From NCBI GenBank assembly GCA_963835775.1, contig CAWIHB010000020.1, forward strand, positions 186,001 through 250,000: 64,000 bases of DNA, written 5' to 3'. Made by a program: the position numbers and the translations under genes. The notes under the pieces were generated by a model. The model did not search any database and was not told the DNA's origin. It was given only the letters and a program-made list of their open reading frames with translations. How positions within the stretch are numbered: the stretch's first letter is position 1; each line of letters opens with the position of its first letter. Shown one piece after another: positions 25,443-34,078 of this stretch. This stretch comes from Palsa-504 sp963835775. GTDB lineage: Bacteria > Actinomycetota > Actinomycetes > Streptosporangiales > Streptosporangiaceae.

Positions 25443-27086
25443 GTGACCAACGCGACCACCGGCAGCGAACGGGTGGTTCCCGGTCAGCCGCCGGCGGGAG
25501 AGCAGCCCGCGTGGCTGGCACGGCTCGTCCATCCGGTGCGGACCCACTGGCAGTTCAGCCTGGTGCTGCTCGCCGGGCTGGTGGCGCGCATCGTGGTCGT
25601 GCTCGGCTACCCGCCCGTGCTCTGGTTCAGCGACTCTTATAACTACCTCTACGACGCGGTAACCCATATCCCGGACGAGGTCCGGCCGAACGGGTACCCG
25701 TTCCTCCTCAGCCTGCTGCTCCCGCTGCACAGCGACTACGCGATCTCGCTGCTCCAGGCTGCGATGGGACTCGGCGTCGCGGTCGCGATCTACGCGCTGC
25801 TGCGCCACCGCGGGCTGCCCTGGTGGGGTGCTTCGCTGCCCGCGCTGCCGGTGCTGTTCGACTCCTACGAACTGCACCTGGAACACCAGATCGCCGCCGA
25901 CACCCTGTTCATGTTCCTGGTGACCCTCGCCGTGGTCATGCTGTGCTGGAGCGACCGGCCGTCGGTCCTGGCCATGGCGGTCGCCGGCCTGCTCATCGGC
26001 TATGCCACCCTGGTACGGTCCGTCGGCGAGCCGCTGCTCGCCGTGGTCTTCGTGGTCATGCTGGTCCGGCGGGTCGGCTGGCGCCGCCTGGCGGCGCTGG
26101 CCGTGGCGGGCGTCGTACCCATCGCCGGCTACATGATCTGGTTTCACAGCTCCTACGGCAAGTACGCGCTGAGCGAGTCGGACGGCACGCTCCTGTACAG
26201 CCGGGTCAGCACGTTTGCCGAGTGCTCGGACATGAAACTGCCCGCCAGCCTGATGTTCCTGTGCGACCCCACCAAGCCGGAATACCGGCCGGTCGCCGAC
26301 CAGTACATCTGGGCGGACTACGAGCTGCCGCCCTATCAGAACACCCCGACGCCGGTGTTCGCGAAGCTCGGCTCGGACACCTCGAAGCGTTTCACGCCCG
26401 GGATCAACCACGATATGCGTGACTTCGCCGAGCAAGCCATCGAAGCCCAGCCGGTGGCCTACGCGAGTGCGGTGGCCAACGACATCCTGCACACCTTCGG
26501 CTGGTTCCGGCAGGCCGATCCGGACGACTACTACGGGAACGGCCCGAATTTCTCGTTCGTCTCTGGCCCGGTCATGAACGCCAACGTTCCCTGGTACGCA
26601 ACCCCGGTCCGGCTGCCCGGCGCGCCGTCGAACTACTGCAACGGGATCTGCCTGAAGAAAGACAGCCAGGCCGTCACCATGCAGAGCGCAGAACGGGATT
26701 TCGCCGGCGGCCAGGGGCTCGAGGGGCTCGGGTTCACCCAGGCGGTCCAGCCGTGGGCACGGCTGCTCCAGATCTACCAGAAGGTCATCTACCTGCGCGG
26801 GACGATGTTCGGCATCATCCTGCTGATCGGCGCCGCGGGCGTGCTGGCCAGCTGGCGCCGGTGGGGTGGCATCGCCCTGCTGCCCTGGCTGGCCGGAGTG
26901 CTGCTGATCGTGGTGCCCCCGATGACCGTCGGGTTCAGCTACCGCTACGTGCTCGCCGCGGTGCCCGTGGCCTGCCTGGCCGCGGGCCTGGCCTTCGCCC
27001 GCGGCCCGGGAGACAAGTCAGTGCGCGCCCTGGCGGCCGATCTGCGGCGGCACCTTGGCCGCGGCGGCGCTGTCGATCAGGAATAG
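25443..27086 (+). CDS. Polytopic membrane protein, GT-C/glycosyltransferase 39-like
   Basis: A 547-aa protein with about ten to twelve hydrophobic helices. After the first helix (FSLVLLAGLVARIVVVLGYP) comes LWFSDSYNYLYDAVTHI, an acidic extracytoplasmic loop in the place where lipid-sugar-dependent GT-C transferases keep catalytic Asp residues. A large soluble loop (residues about 235-440) follows with cysteine pairs, then three C-terminal helices. The overall plan fits the PMT/ArnT superfamily, but I see no diagnostic motif that fixes donor or acceptor. GTG at 25443 has GGGAGGCGG upstream. Convergent with opcA. Confidence 0.65.
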   Translation: MTNATTGSERVVPGQPPAGEQPAWLARLVHPVRTHWQFSLVLLAGLVARIVVVLGYPPVLWFSDSYNYLYDAVTHIPDEVRPNGYPFLLSLLLPLHSDYAISLLQAAMGLGVAVAIYALLRHRGLPWWGASLPALPVLFDSYELHLEHQIAADTLFMFLVTLAVVMLCWSDRPSVLAMAVAGLLIGYATLVRSVGEPLLAVVFVVMLVRRVGWRRLAALAVAGVVPIAGYMIWFHSSYGKYALSESDGTLLYSRVSTFAECSDMKLPASLMFLCDPTKPEYRPVADQYIWADYELPPYQNTPTPVFAKLGSDTSKRFTPGINHDMRDFAEQAIEAQPVAYASAVANDILHTFGWFRQADPDDYYGNGPNFSFVSGPVMNANVPWYATPVRLPGAPSNYCNGICLKKDSQAVTMQSAERDFAGGQGLEGLGFTQAVQPWARLLQIYQKVIYLRGTMFGIILLIGAAGVLASWRRWGGIALLPWLAGVLLIVVPPMTVGFSYRYVLAAVPVACLAAGLAFARGPGDKSVRALAADLRRHLGRGGAVDQE

Positions 27087-27127
27087 CGTTCGCTGCCTGC
27101 CCCGCTGGCAACCGGGCGATCACCCGG

Positions 27128-28030
27128 TCAGTGCCGCCCAGCCAGTGCCCGCAGGGTCTCGGCATAGAGCTCGTCAGGCTCCAGCCTGCGCAGCTCCTCG
27201 GCGATCAGCTCGGCGGTTTCCCTGCGGTGCAGCGCAACCCGGCGTTCTGGCCTGCCGGGCCAGGACAGGGTGGCCGTCCGGCCGTCCGGCCGGAAGATTG
27301 CGACCTTCCCGTTGGAGGTCTCGAAGGCGACCTCGGTGATGCCCGGGCCGCCGGAGTCGCCGCGCCGGACCTCGATGCCCAGCCGCAGCCCCAGCCAGGC
27401 GGCGATCAGGTCGGCGGTCGGGTTGTCCGGCTCGGCCAGCACCTCCCCGCTGAGCAGCCCGGGATAGGGCTGATCCAGAGTGGCGGCCAGCAGGGACCGC
27501 CAGGGTGTCGACCTGGTCCAGCTCAGGTCGGTGTCGCCGGGCTGGTAGGCCTTGGCCAGGGTCAGCAGCGTCTCCAGCGGCGCATCGCTGGCCGCCGCGT
27601 CCGTCACCCGGCGCTGCGCCATGGCGCCGAGCGGATCGCCGTGCGGGGCGGGCGGCGCGTCGTCCGGCCACCAGGTCACCACGGGGACGTCCGGCGCGAG
27701 CAGCGGCGCGACCACCGAGTCGGCGTGCTGGCCGAGCGGGCCGTACATGCGCAGCAGGATGGTCTCGCCCGGGCCGCTCTCGCCCACCCGGATCTCGGCG
27801 TCCAGCCGGGATTCGTTCTTAGGCCTGCGGGTGATGACGGCGAGCACCCGGCTCGGGTGCTCGCGGCCCGCCTGGTTGGCCGCCCGGACGGCGTCGTACT
27901 GCGCTGCCTCGTCGGTGACGATGATCAGTGTCAGCACCATGCCGGAGGCCGGGCCGCCCATCCGGCGGCGGGCCTCGGTCAGCGCGTCGTGGATGGCACC
28001 GGTGGTGGTGTCGGTCAGGTCGATGGTCAT
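27128..28030 (-). CDS. opcA: Glucose-6-phosphate dehydrogenase assembly protein OpcA
   Basis: A 300-aa protein with OpcA landmarks: TLIIVTDEAAQYDAVRAA near residue 35, SRVLAVITRRPK, ETILLRMYGPLGQHADSVVA, LLAPDVPVVTWWPDDAP near residue 115 and DLSWTRSTPWRSLLAATLDQ near residue 170. OpcA activates or stabilises the G6PDH encoded just upstream. It follows zwf after 25 bp and is the last gene of the ctaA-tkt-tal-zwf-opcA run. No 6-phosphogluconolactonase gene follows, unlike many actinomycete clusters. Confidence 0.95.
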   Translation of the reverse strand: MTIDLTDTTTGAIHDALTEARRRMGGPASGMVLTLIIVTDEAAQYDAVRAANQAGREHPSRVLAVITRRPKNESRLDAEIRVGESGPGETILLRMYGPLGQHADSVVAPLLAPDVPVVTWWPDDAPPAPHGDPLGAMAQRRVTDAAASDAPLETLLTLAKAYQPGDTDLSWTRSTPWRSLLAATLDQPYPGLLSGEVLAEPDNPTADLIAAWLGLRLGIEVRRGDSGGPGITEVAFETSNGKVAIFRPDGRTATLSWPGRPERRVALHRRETAELIAEELRRLEPDELYAETLRALAGRH

Positions 28031-28055
28031 CGCGGCCCTCTTTGCCCTATTAGCC

Positions 28056-29648
28056 CTACAAGCGCCGCCATGCGCGCCCGTCCCGTGCCATCATCGCTTC
28101 CGCTGACGCCGGGCCCGCGGAACCGGCCGGATATTGGTCCGGCTTGGTGAAGGAGGCCCAGAATTCTTCCACCGGGTCCAGGATCCGCCAGCCGAGCTCA
28201 ACCTCCTGCTGCCGCGGGAACAAGGGCGGATCGCCGATGAGCACGTCGAGCAGCAGCCGCTCATAGGCCTCGGGGCTCGATTCGGTGAAGGACTCGCCGT
28301 AGGCGAAGTCCATGTTGACGTCCCTGACCTCCATCGCGGTGCCGGGAACCTTCGAGCCGAACCTGACCGTGATGCCCTCATCCGGCTGGATCCTGATGAC
28401 CAGGGCGTTCTGGCCCAGCTCCTCGGTGTCGGTGGCGGAGAACGGCAAGTGCGGCGCGCGCTGGAAGATCAGCGCGATCTCCGTCATCCGGCGCGGCAGG
28501 CGCTTGCCCGCCCGCAGGTAGAACGGCACGCCCGCCCAGCGCCTGGTGTCGACGCCCAGCCGCAGCGCGGCGTAGGTCTCGGTCCGGGAGTCAGCCGGGA
28601 TGCCCTCTTCCTCCAGGAAGCCGCGGACCTGGTGCCCGCCCTGCCAGCCTGCCGCGTACTGCCCGCGCGCGGTGCCCGTGGCCAGATCCGCGGGCAACCG
28701 CACCGCGGACAGCACCTTCTCCTTCTCCATCCGCAGCGAGTCGGCGTCGAAGGCCACCGGCTCCTCCATCGCCATCAGCGCCAGGAGCTGCAGCAGGTGG
28801 TTCTGGATCACGTCACGGGCGGCCCCGATGCCGTCGTAATAGCCGGCCCGGCCGCCGATCCCGATGTCCTCGGCCATCGTGATCTGCACGTGGTCCACGA
28901 AGCCGCGGTTCCAGATCGGTTCGTACATCTCGTTGGCGAACCGCAGCGCCAGGATGTTCTGCACCGTCTCCTTGCCGAGATAGTGGTCGATGCGGAACAC
29001 CGCCTCCGGCGGGAAGACCTCGTCCAGGATGGCGTTGAGCTCGCGCGCGCTGGCCAGGTCATGGCCGAACGGCTTCTCGATCACGACGCGGCGCCAGCCC
29101 TCGCCGTCGGACAGGCCGCTGCGCTTGAGCTGCCGGACCACGGTGGGGAACTGGCCCGGCGGGATCGACAGGTAGAACGCGTAGTTCCCGCCGGTGCCCC
29201 GCTCGGCGTCCAGCTTGCGCACGCAGTCGGCCAGCTCGTCGAACGCCGCGTCGTCGCCGAACGCCCCGGATACGAACCTGACGCCCTCGCTGAGCTGCTC
29301 CCACACCGCGTCGCGGAACGGCGTCCGGGCGTACTCCTTCACCGCCTGGTAGGTGAGCTGGGCGAAATCCTCGTCCTCCCAGTCCCGGCGGGCGAAGCCC
29401 ACGAACGAGAAGCCCGGCGGCAGCAGGCCGCGGTTGGCCAGGTCGTAGATGGCCGGCATCAGCTTCTTGCGGGCCAGGTCCCCAGTGACGCCGAACATGA
29501 CGAGCACGCACGGCCCGGCCACCCGGGGGATGCGCCGGTCCCGCGGATCGCGCAGCGGGTTGACCGGCCCGGATATCTCATCCAGCCCCCCGATGACGGC
29601 GGGGTTGGCCGGGGCCAGGCCCGCCGGGTTGCCCGGTTCGGCCGTCAT
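28056..29648 (-). CDS. zwf: Glucose-6-phosphate 1-dehydrogenase
   Basis: A 530-aa enzyme oxidising glucose 6-phosphate to 6-phosphogluconolactone with NADP+. The nucleotide-binding motif is MFGVTGDLARKKLMPA near residue 52 and the substrate/catalytic signature is FRIDHYLGKETVQNILALRF near residue 217. The C-terminal EAYERLLLDVLIGDPPLFPR segment is conserved. The first 45 residues, rich in Pro/Ala/Asn, are a typical actinobacterial N-terminal extension. It lies 53 bp after tal and 25 bp before opcA on the same strand. Confidence 0.97.
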   Translation of the reverse strand: MTAEPGNPAGLAPANPAVIGGLDEISGPVNPLRDPRDRRIPRVAGPCVLVMFGVTGDLARKKLMPAIYDLANRGLLPPGFSFVGFARRDWEDEDFAQLTYQAVKEYARTPFRDAVWEQLSEGVRFVSGAFGDDAAFDELADCVRKLDAERGTGGNYAFYLSIPPGQFPTVVRQLKRSGLSDGEGWRRVVIEKPFGHDLASARELNAILDEVFPPEAVFRIDHYLGKETVQNILALRFANEMYEPIWNRGFVDHVQITMAEDIGIGGRAGYYDGIGAARDVIQNHLLQLLALMAMEEPVAFDADSLRMEKEKVLSAVRLPADLATGTARGQYAAGWQGGHQVRGFLEEEGIPADSRTETYAALRLGVDTRRWAGVPFYLRAGKRLPRRMTEIALIFQRAPHLPFSATDTEELGQNALVIRIQPDEGITVRFGSKVPGTAMEVRDVNMDFAYGESFTESSPEAYERLLLDVLIGDPPLFPRQQEVELGWRILDPVEEFWASFTKPDQYPAGSAGPASAEAMMARDGRAWRRL

Positions 29649-29701
29649 GCGAGACCTCCGGTCATGCTAGAACCACCGCCAACCCCTGTGGTCATCTGAG
29701 T

Positions 29702-30805
29702 TCAGAGCCCCATATTCGTTCTGATCGTGTCGAGGAATTCGTTCCACGACGCCTCGAACTTCTGGACGCCCTCGGTCTCCAGCACACCGACCACGTCGTC
29801 GTACCCGATGCCGAGCTTCTCCAGGTCGGCGAAGACCTGCCGGGATGCGTCATAGGTACCGTGGATGGTGTCGCCGATCAGCTTGCCGTGATCGACGGTG
29901 GCCTTGATCGTGCCCTCGGGCATGGTGTTCACCGTGTCCGCCGCAACCAGGTCGACGACGTACATGGTGTCGCCGAAGGCGGGGTCCTTGACCGAGGTGG
30001 AGGCCCACAGCGGCCGCTGCAGGTTGGCACCCTTCGAGGCCAGGGCCTGCCACCGCTCCGTGGCCACTCGCTGCTCGAACAGCTCGTAGGCCAGCCGCGC
30101 GTTCGCGACCGCCGCCTTGCCGCGCAGCGCCGCGGCTTCGGGCGTGCCCAGCTTGTCGAGCCTCTGGTCGACCTCGGTGTCCACCCGGCTGACGAAGAAC
30201 GATGCCACCGAACGGAGGCTGGACAGGTCACGCCCGGCCGCCGCGGCCTTCTCCAGACCCGCCAGGTAGGCGTCGATGACCTGGCCGTACCGCTCCAGCC
30301 CGAAGATCAGCGTGACGTTTACGCTGATCCCCTCGGAGATGGCCTGCGTGATCGCGGGCAGCCCCTCGAGGGTGGCGGGAATCTTGATGAGCAGGTTCGG
30401 CCGGTCCACCATCCACCACAGCGCGCGGGCTTCGGCGATGGTCTTTTCCGTTTCCCTGGCCAGCCGGGGATCCACCTCGAGCGACACCCGGCCGTCGAGG
30501 CCGCCGGTCGATTCGTATACCGGGCGGAACACGTCGCAGGCCCACCGGATGTCGTAGGTGGTGATCAGCCGGGATGCCTCGTCCACGGACACGCCGCGGA
30601 GCTTCAGGTCGGCGATCTGGTCGTCGTAGGCGCTCCCGGAGGACAGCGACTTGGCGAAGATCGTCGGGTTGGAGGTTACGCCGACGACGTGCAGGTCGTC
30701 GATCAGCATCTGCAGGTTGCCGGTGCGCAGCCGGTCACGGCTGATGTCATCCAGCCATACCGACACGCCGGCCTCGGATAGCTGCCCGAGAACGTCAACT
30801 GACAC
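29702..30805 (-). CDS. tal: Transaldolase
   Basis: A 367-aa class of transaldolase found in actinobacteria. It starts QLSEAGVSVWLDDISRDRL, continues with VTSNPTIFAKSL near residue 44, and has the Schiff-base lysine in NLLIKIPATLEGL near residue 137. It interconverts sedoheptulose 7-phosphate plus glyceraldehyde 3-phosphate with erythrose 4-phosphate plus fructose 6-phosphate. GTG at 30805 is chosen for the GGAAGGG ribosome site 10 bases upstream. It sits between tkt and zwf. Confidence 0.97.
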   Translation of the reverse strand: MSVDVLGQLSEAGVSVWLDDISRDRLRTGNLQMLIDDLHVVGVTSNPTIFAKSLSSGSAYDDQIADLKLRGVSVDEASRLITTYDIRWACDVFRPVYESTGGLDGRVSLEVDPRLARETEKTIAEARALWWMVDRPNLLIKIPATLEGLPAITQAISEGISVNVTLIFGLERYGQVIDAYLAGLEKAAAAGRDLSSLRSVASFFVSRVDTEVDQRLDKLGTPEAAALRGKAAVANARLAYELFEQRVATERWQALASKGANLQRPLWASTSVKDPAFGDTMYVVDLVAADTVNTMPEGTIKATVDHGKLIGDTIHGTYDASRQVFADLEKLGIGYDDVVGVLETEGVQKFEASWNEFLDTIRTNMGL

Positions 30806-30840
30806 CGTTGCTTTCCCTTCCTGCGTGGCGCGGGCCGGGC

Positions 30841-32925
30841 TTAAGCCCGGACCCGGGCCAGACTGTCGCGTGCGGCGGCGGCTACCCGCTCCGCTGTGAT
30901 GCCAAACTCCTGGTAGATCTTCTGGTAGGCGGCCGAAGCGCCGAAGTGGTCTACTCCGATTGAAGCGCCCGCGTCCCCTACGAACAAGCGCCAGGGTTCG
31001 GTAATGCCCGCCTCGACCGACACCCGCGCGCGGATGGTCGGCGGCAGTACTTCGCGCCGGTAGGACTCGTCCTGTGCGTGGAACCATTCCACGCACGGCA
31101 TGGACACCACCCGGGCCGAGATGCCCTCGGCGGCCAGCTGCTCGCGGGCCTGCAGCGCGAGCGAGACCTCGCTGCCGGTGCCGATCAGGATGGCGTCGCT
31201 GCCGTCGGCCAGCACGTACCCGCCGCGGGCCGCGCCTTCGGCGCTGGCCAGGCCGGTGCCCGGCGAGCGGTCCAGCACCGGCAGGCCCTGCCTGGTCAGG
31301 CACAGCGCGGATGGCCGGGCCCGCTCCAGGACGGTCCGCCAGGCCACGACGGTCTCGTTCGCGTCTCCCGGCCGGATCACCTCCAGGTGCGGGATGGCAC
31401 GCAGCGCCCAGAGGTGCTCGATCGGCTGGTGGGTGGGCCCGTCCTCGCCCAGGCCGATCGAGTCGTGCGTCCATACGTAGGTGACCGGCAGCTCCATCAG
31501 CGCCGTGAGCCGGACCGAGCCCCGCATGTAGTCGCTGAACACCAGGAACGTCCCGCCGTAAGGGCGGGTGCCGCCGTGCAGCGCGATGCCGTTCAGGATG
31601 GCGCCCATCCCGTGCTCGCGGATGCCGAAGTGCAGCGTCCGGCCGTACGGGTTGCCGGGCCACATCTCGGTCTGGTGGTCCACCGGGATGAACGAGGGCT
31701 GGCCCTCCATCGTGGTCAGGTTGCTTTCGGCCAGGTCGGCCGAGCCGCCCCACAGCTCGGGCAGCACCGGGGCCAGGGTGCTGAGGACCGTGCCGGACGC
31801 CTTGCGGGTGGCCATCGCCTTGCCGTCGGCCGCGAACGAGGGGAGTGCGTCGGTCCAGCCGTCTGGCAGGACCCGGGCGGACAGCCGGTCGAACAGCGCC
31901 CGGCGCCGCTGGTTGGCCTCACTCCACGCGGTGAACGACTGTTCCCACTCGGCGTGCAGGCTCTTGCCGCGCTCGGCGACCTGGCGGGCCCGGACGAGGG
32001 CGTCGTCCTCGACCGGGAAATCGACGCCGGGATCGAAGCCGAGGACTTGCTTGGTCGCCGCCACCTCGTCCGTGCCGAGCGCGGAGCCGTGCGCGGCGCC
32101 GGTGTTCTGCTTGTGCGGGGCCGGCCAGCCGATGATCGTGCTGAGCGCGATGAGGGACGGCGCCTCGGTGTGCTCCCTGGCCGTCAGCAGCGCCTGGTAG
32201 AGCGCAGGGACGTCCTCGTGGTACCCGTTCGGGGTGCGCCAGCTCAGCCGCTGCACATGCCAGCCGTAGGCCTCGTAGCGGGCGGCGACGTCCTCGGACT
32301 TGGCGATGTGGGTGTCGTCCTCGATCGAAATATAGTTGTCGTCATAGACCACGATGAGGTTGCCGAGCCGCTGGTGCCCGGCCAGCGAGGACACCTCGTG
32401 GCTGATGCCTTCCTCGATGTCACCGTCGGAGACGAAGGAGTAGATGTAGTGGTCGAACGGGCTGCGCCCGGGCTCGGCGTCCGGGTCGTACAGGCCGCGC
32501 TCGCGGCGTGCCGCCATGGCCATGCCGACCGCGTTGCCGATGCCCTGGCCGAGCGGCCCGGTGGTGGTCTCCACGCCGGGCGTCAGGCCGTGCTCGGGAT
32601 GCCCAGGCGTGATGCTGCCCCAGGTGCGGTAAGCCTCCAGGTCATCCAGGGTCACCCCGTACCCGGACAGGTACAGCTGGATGTACAGGGTCAGGCTGGA
32701 ATGCCCGCACGACAGGACGAAACGGTCGCGCCCTGGCCAGTGCGGATCCGCCGGGTCGTGCCGCAGCAGGCGCTGGAAGAGCAGATAAGCCACCGGGGCC
32801 AGGCTCATCGCCGTACCGGGGTGGCCTGAACCCGCTTTCTGCACTGAATCCATGGCCAGGACCCGGATGAGATCGACGGCGCGCTCGTCGGTCGCCGTCC
32901 AGTCAAGCTGGGACTGATTGCTCAC
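30841..32925 (-). CDS. tkt: Transketolase
   Basis: A 694-aa thiamine-diphosphate enzyme of the non-oxidative pentose phosphate pathway. The N-terminal domain has QKAGSGHPGTAMSLAPVAYL and the ThDP motif SDGDIEEGISHE. The middle domain has SDYMRGSVRLTALM and the HDSIGLGEDGPTHQPIEHLW signature, and the C-terminal domain follows. The start is GTG at 32925 (VSNQSQLDWTATDERAVDLI), nine bases after the ctaA stop, so the two genes are probably co-transcribed. The ribosome site is weak (AGGCTCCT), suggesting coupling. Confidence 0.97.
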   Translation of the reverse strand: MSNQSQLDWTATDERAVDLIRVLAMDSVQKAGSGHPGTAMSLAPVAYLLFQRLLRHDPADPHWPGRDRFVLSCGHSSLTLYIQLYLSGYGVTLDDLEAYRTWGSITPGHPEHGLTPGVETTTGPLGQGIGNAVGMAMAARRERGLYDPDAEPGRSPFDHYIYSFVSDGDIEEGISHEVSSLAGHQRLGNLIVVYDDNYISIEDDTHIAKSEDVAARYEAYGWHVQRLSWRTPNGYHEDVPALYQALLTAREHTEAPSLIALSTIIGWPAPHKQNTGAAHGSALGTDEVAATKQVLGFDPGVDFPVEDDALVRARQVAERGKSLHAEWEQSFTAWSEANQRRRALFDRLSARVLPDGWTDALPSFAADGKAMATRKASGTVLSTLAPVLPELWGGSADLAESNLTTMEGQPSFIPVDHQTEMWPGNPYGRTLHFGIREHGMGAILNGIALHGGTRPYGGTFLVFSDYMRGSVRLTALMELPVTYVWTHDSIGLGEDGPTHQPIEHLWALRAIPHLEVIRPGDANETVVAWRTVLERARPSALCLTRQGLPVLDRSPGTGLASAEGAARGGYVLADGSDAILIGTGSEVSLALQAREQLAAEGISARVVSMPCVEWFHAQDESYRREVLPPTIRARVSVEAGITEPWRLFVGDAGASIGVDHFGASAAYQKIYQEFGITAERVAAAARDSLARVRA

Positions 32926-32934
32926 GACAGGAGC

Positions 32935-34017
32935 CTATCGGTCCAGCGGCTCCGGCTGTCGGTAGGGTGCGGCCTGGACCGGGCCGGGGGACGGGATCAT
33001 CAGCGGGCCCCGGTCGCGCGTGGCCAGGAACAGCCGCAGCACGGCGATCCAGACCAGCACCGAGCCGGTGACGTGGATCCAGACCAGGCCGGCGGGCAGG
33101 TGAGTGAAGTACTGGATGTAACCGAGCGTGCCCTGCAGGCCCAGCGACCCGATCATGATCCAGCTGGCCCGCACCGCCCGGGCCGGAGCGCCGGACATCC
33201 GCAGCCCGACCACCAGCGCGACCGCCAGCCCGGCCAGCAGCCAGCCGATATCGGCGTGCAGCTGGGTGACCCCTTCCAGCGGAAGTGAGTACCTGGGCGT
33301 ATCCGCGTGGCCGGCCAGCGGGCCGGTGCCGGTCACCACGGTGCCCGCCGCGAGCATCACGCCGGTCACCGCCACCAGCAGGGCCGACAGGACCTGCAGG
33401 TCCCCCCGGAGGGCCGAGGGGGTCGAGGGGGTTTGGGGGGAAAGATTTCCCCCCAAGATCGGGGGGGGTCTGGGGGGGGTCGTCCCCCCCGAGATAACAG
33501 AGCACCGGACATGCAGCACGACGGCCGCGGCCACGATCGACGCGGACACCAGGAAGTGGATGGAGACCGTGACCGGGTTGAGCTTGGTCAGCACGACGAT
33601 CCCGCCGATCACCGCCTGGGCGATCACCCCGGCGGGCTGGAGCGCCGCCAGCCGCACCAGATCGCGTCGCCTGGCCCCGTTCGGCCGGAACCGCCACGCC
33701 GCGATGAAGACCAGGGCGACGATGACGACCAGAGGGAAGTTGAGCAGCCTGTTGCCGAACTCGATCCAGGTGTTGAGCAGGGTCTGCCCGGCGTTCTTGC
33801 TGGCCACGACGTCAGCCGCGCTGCACCTGGGCCAGTCGGGGCAGCCCAGGCCGGAGGAGCTGAGCCTGACCGCCGCCCCGGTGGACATGATCACGGTATC
33901 GGCGATGACGCCGGCCAGCGCGATCCGCCGCATCGAGACCGGCGTAGGCGACAGCACAGAGCTGGCGAACCTTGCCTTCTCGAGGTGGGTGATCCAGGCG
34001 CGGAGGTCGGCGGGCAC
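32935..34017 (-). CDS. ctaA: Heme A synthase (COX15/CtaA), with an in-frame inserted repeat
   Basis: A 360-aa protein with eight membrane helices that oxidises heme O to heme A for cytochrome aa3 oxidase. Helix 1 ends RLSSSGLGCPDWPRC, with the conserved cysteine pair, and heme-binding histidines appear in IEFGNRLLNF-type, SIHFLVSA, TQLHADIGWLL and LVWIHVTGSV segments. Between helices 4 and 5, about residues 173-200 (GGTTPPRPPPILGGNLSPQT and neighbours) are encoded by a G-tract/C-tract hairpin element and look foreign to the family. The start is GTG at 34017 with AAGGG nearby. It heads the pentose phosphate genes. Confidence 0.92.
   Translation of the reverse strand: MPADLRAWITHLEKARFASSVLSPTPVSMRRIALAGVIADTVIMSTGAAVRLSSSGLGCPDWPRCSAADVVASKNAGQTLLNTWIEFGNRLLNFPLVVIVALVFIAAWRFRPNGARRRDLVRLAALQPAGVIAQAVIGGIVVLTKLNPVTVSIHFLVSASIVAAAVVLHVRCSVISGGTTPPRPPPILGGNLSPQTPSTPSALRGDLQVLSALLVAVTGVMLAAGTVVTGTGPLAGHADTPRYSLPLEGVTQLHADIGWLLAGLAVALVVGLRMSGAPARAVRASWIMIGSLGLQGTLGYIQYFTHLPAGLVWIHVTGSVLVWIAVLRLFLATRDRGPLMIPSPGPVQAAPYRQPEPLDR
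33433..33490. repeat. Double G/C-tract palindromic element inside ctaA
   Basis: Two hairpins lie head to tail. TTGGGGGGAAA-GA-TTTCCCCCCAA at 33433-33456 is an 11-bp perfect inverted repeat. Then comes a G-run, tct, another G-run, TCGT and a C-run at 33461-33490. The second half is nearly identical to 46689-46717 at the end of sufD. It adds no stop codon in the ctaA frame. Confidence 0.85.
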
Positions 34018-34035
34018 GCCCTTATGGTAGAGCGC

Positions 34036-34067
34036 CCGCGGGGGATCCCGTGGGCGTCCCCCCGCGG
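34036..34067 (-). terminator. Hairpin between the EamA gene and ctaA
   Basis: CCGCGGGGG and CCCCCGCGG form a perfect 9-bp stem around a 14-base loop, 12 bp beyond the EamA stop and 19 bp before the ctaA start. It is likely a terminator for the EamA/ABC operon. Its GCGTCCCCCCG half resembles the G/C-tract element in ctaA. Confidence 0.55.
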
Positions 34068-34078
34068 CTAGTGCACGT

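Noticed and set aside
30806..31753. 5' extension of the transaldolase frame
   Set aside because: The extension is antisense-frame reading through the transketolase gene. The GTG at 30805 has a good ribosome site and gives the normal protein length.
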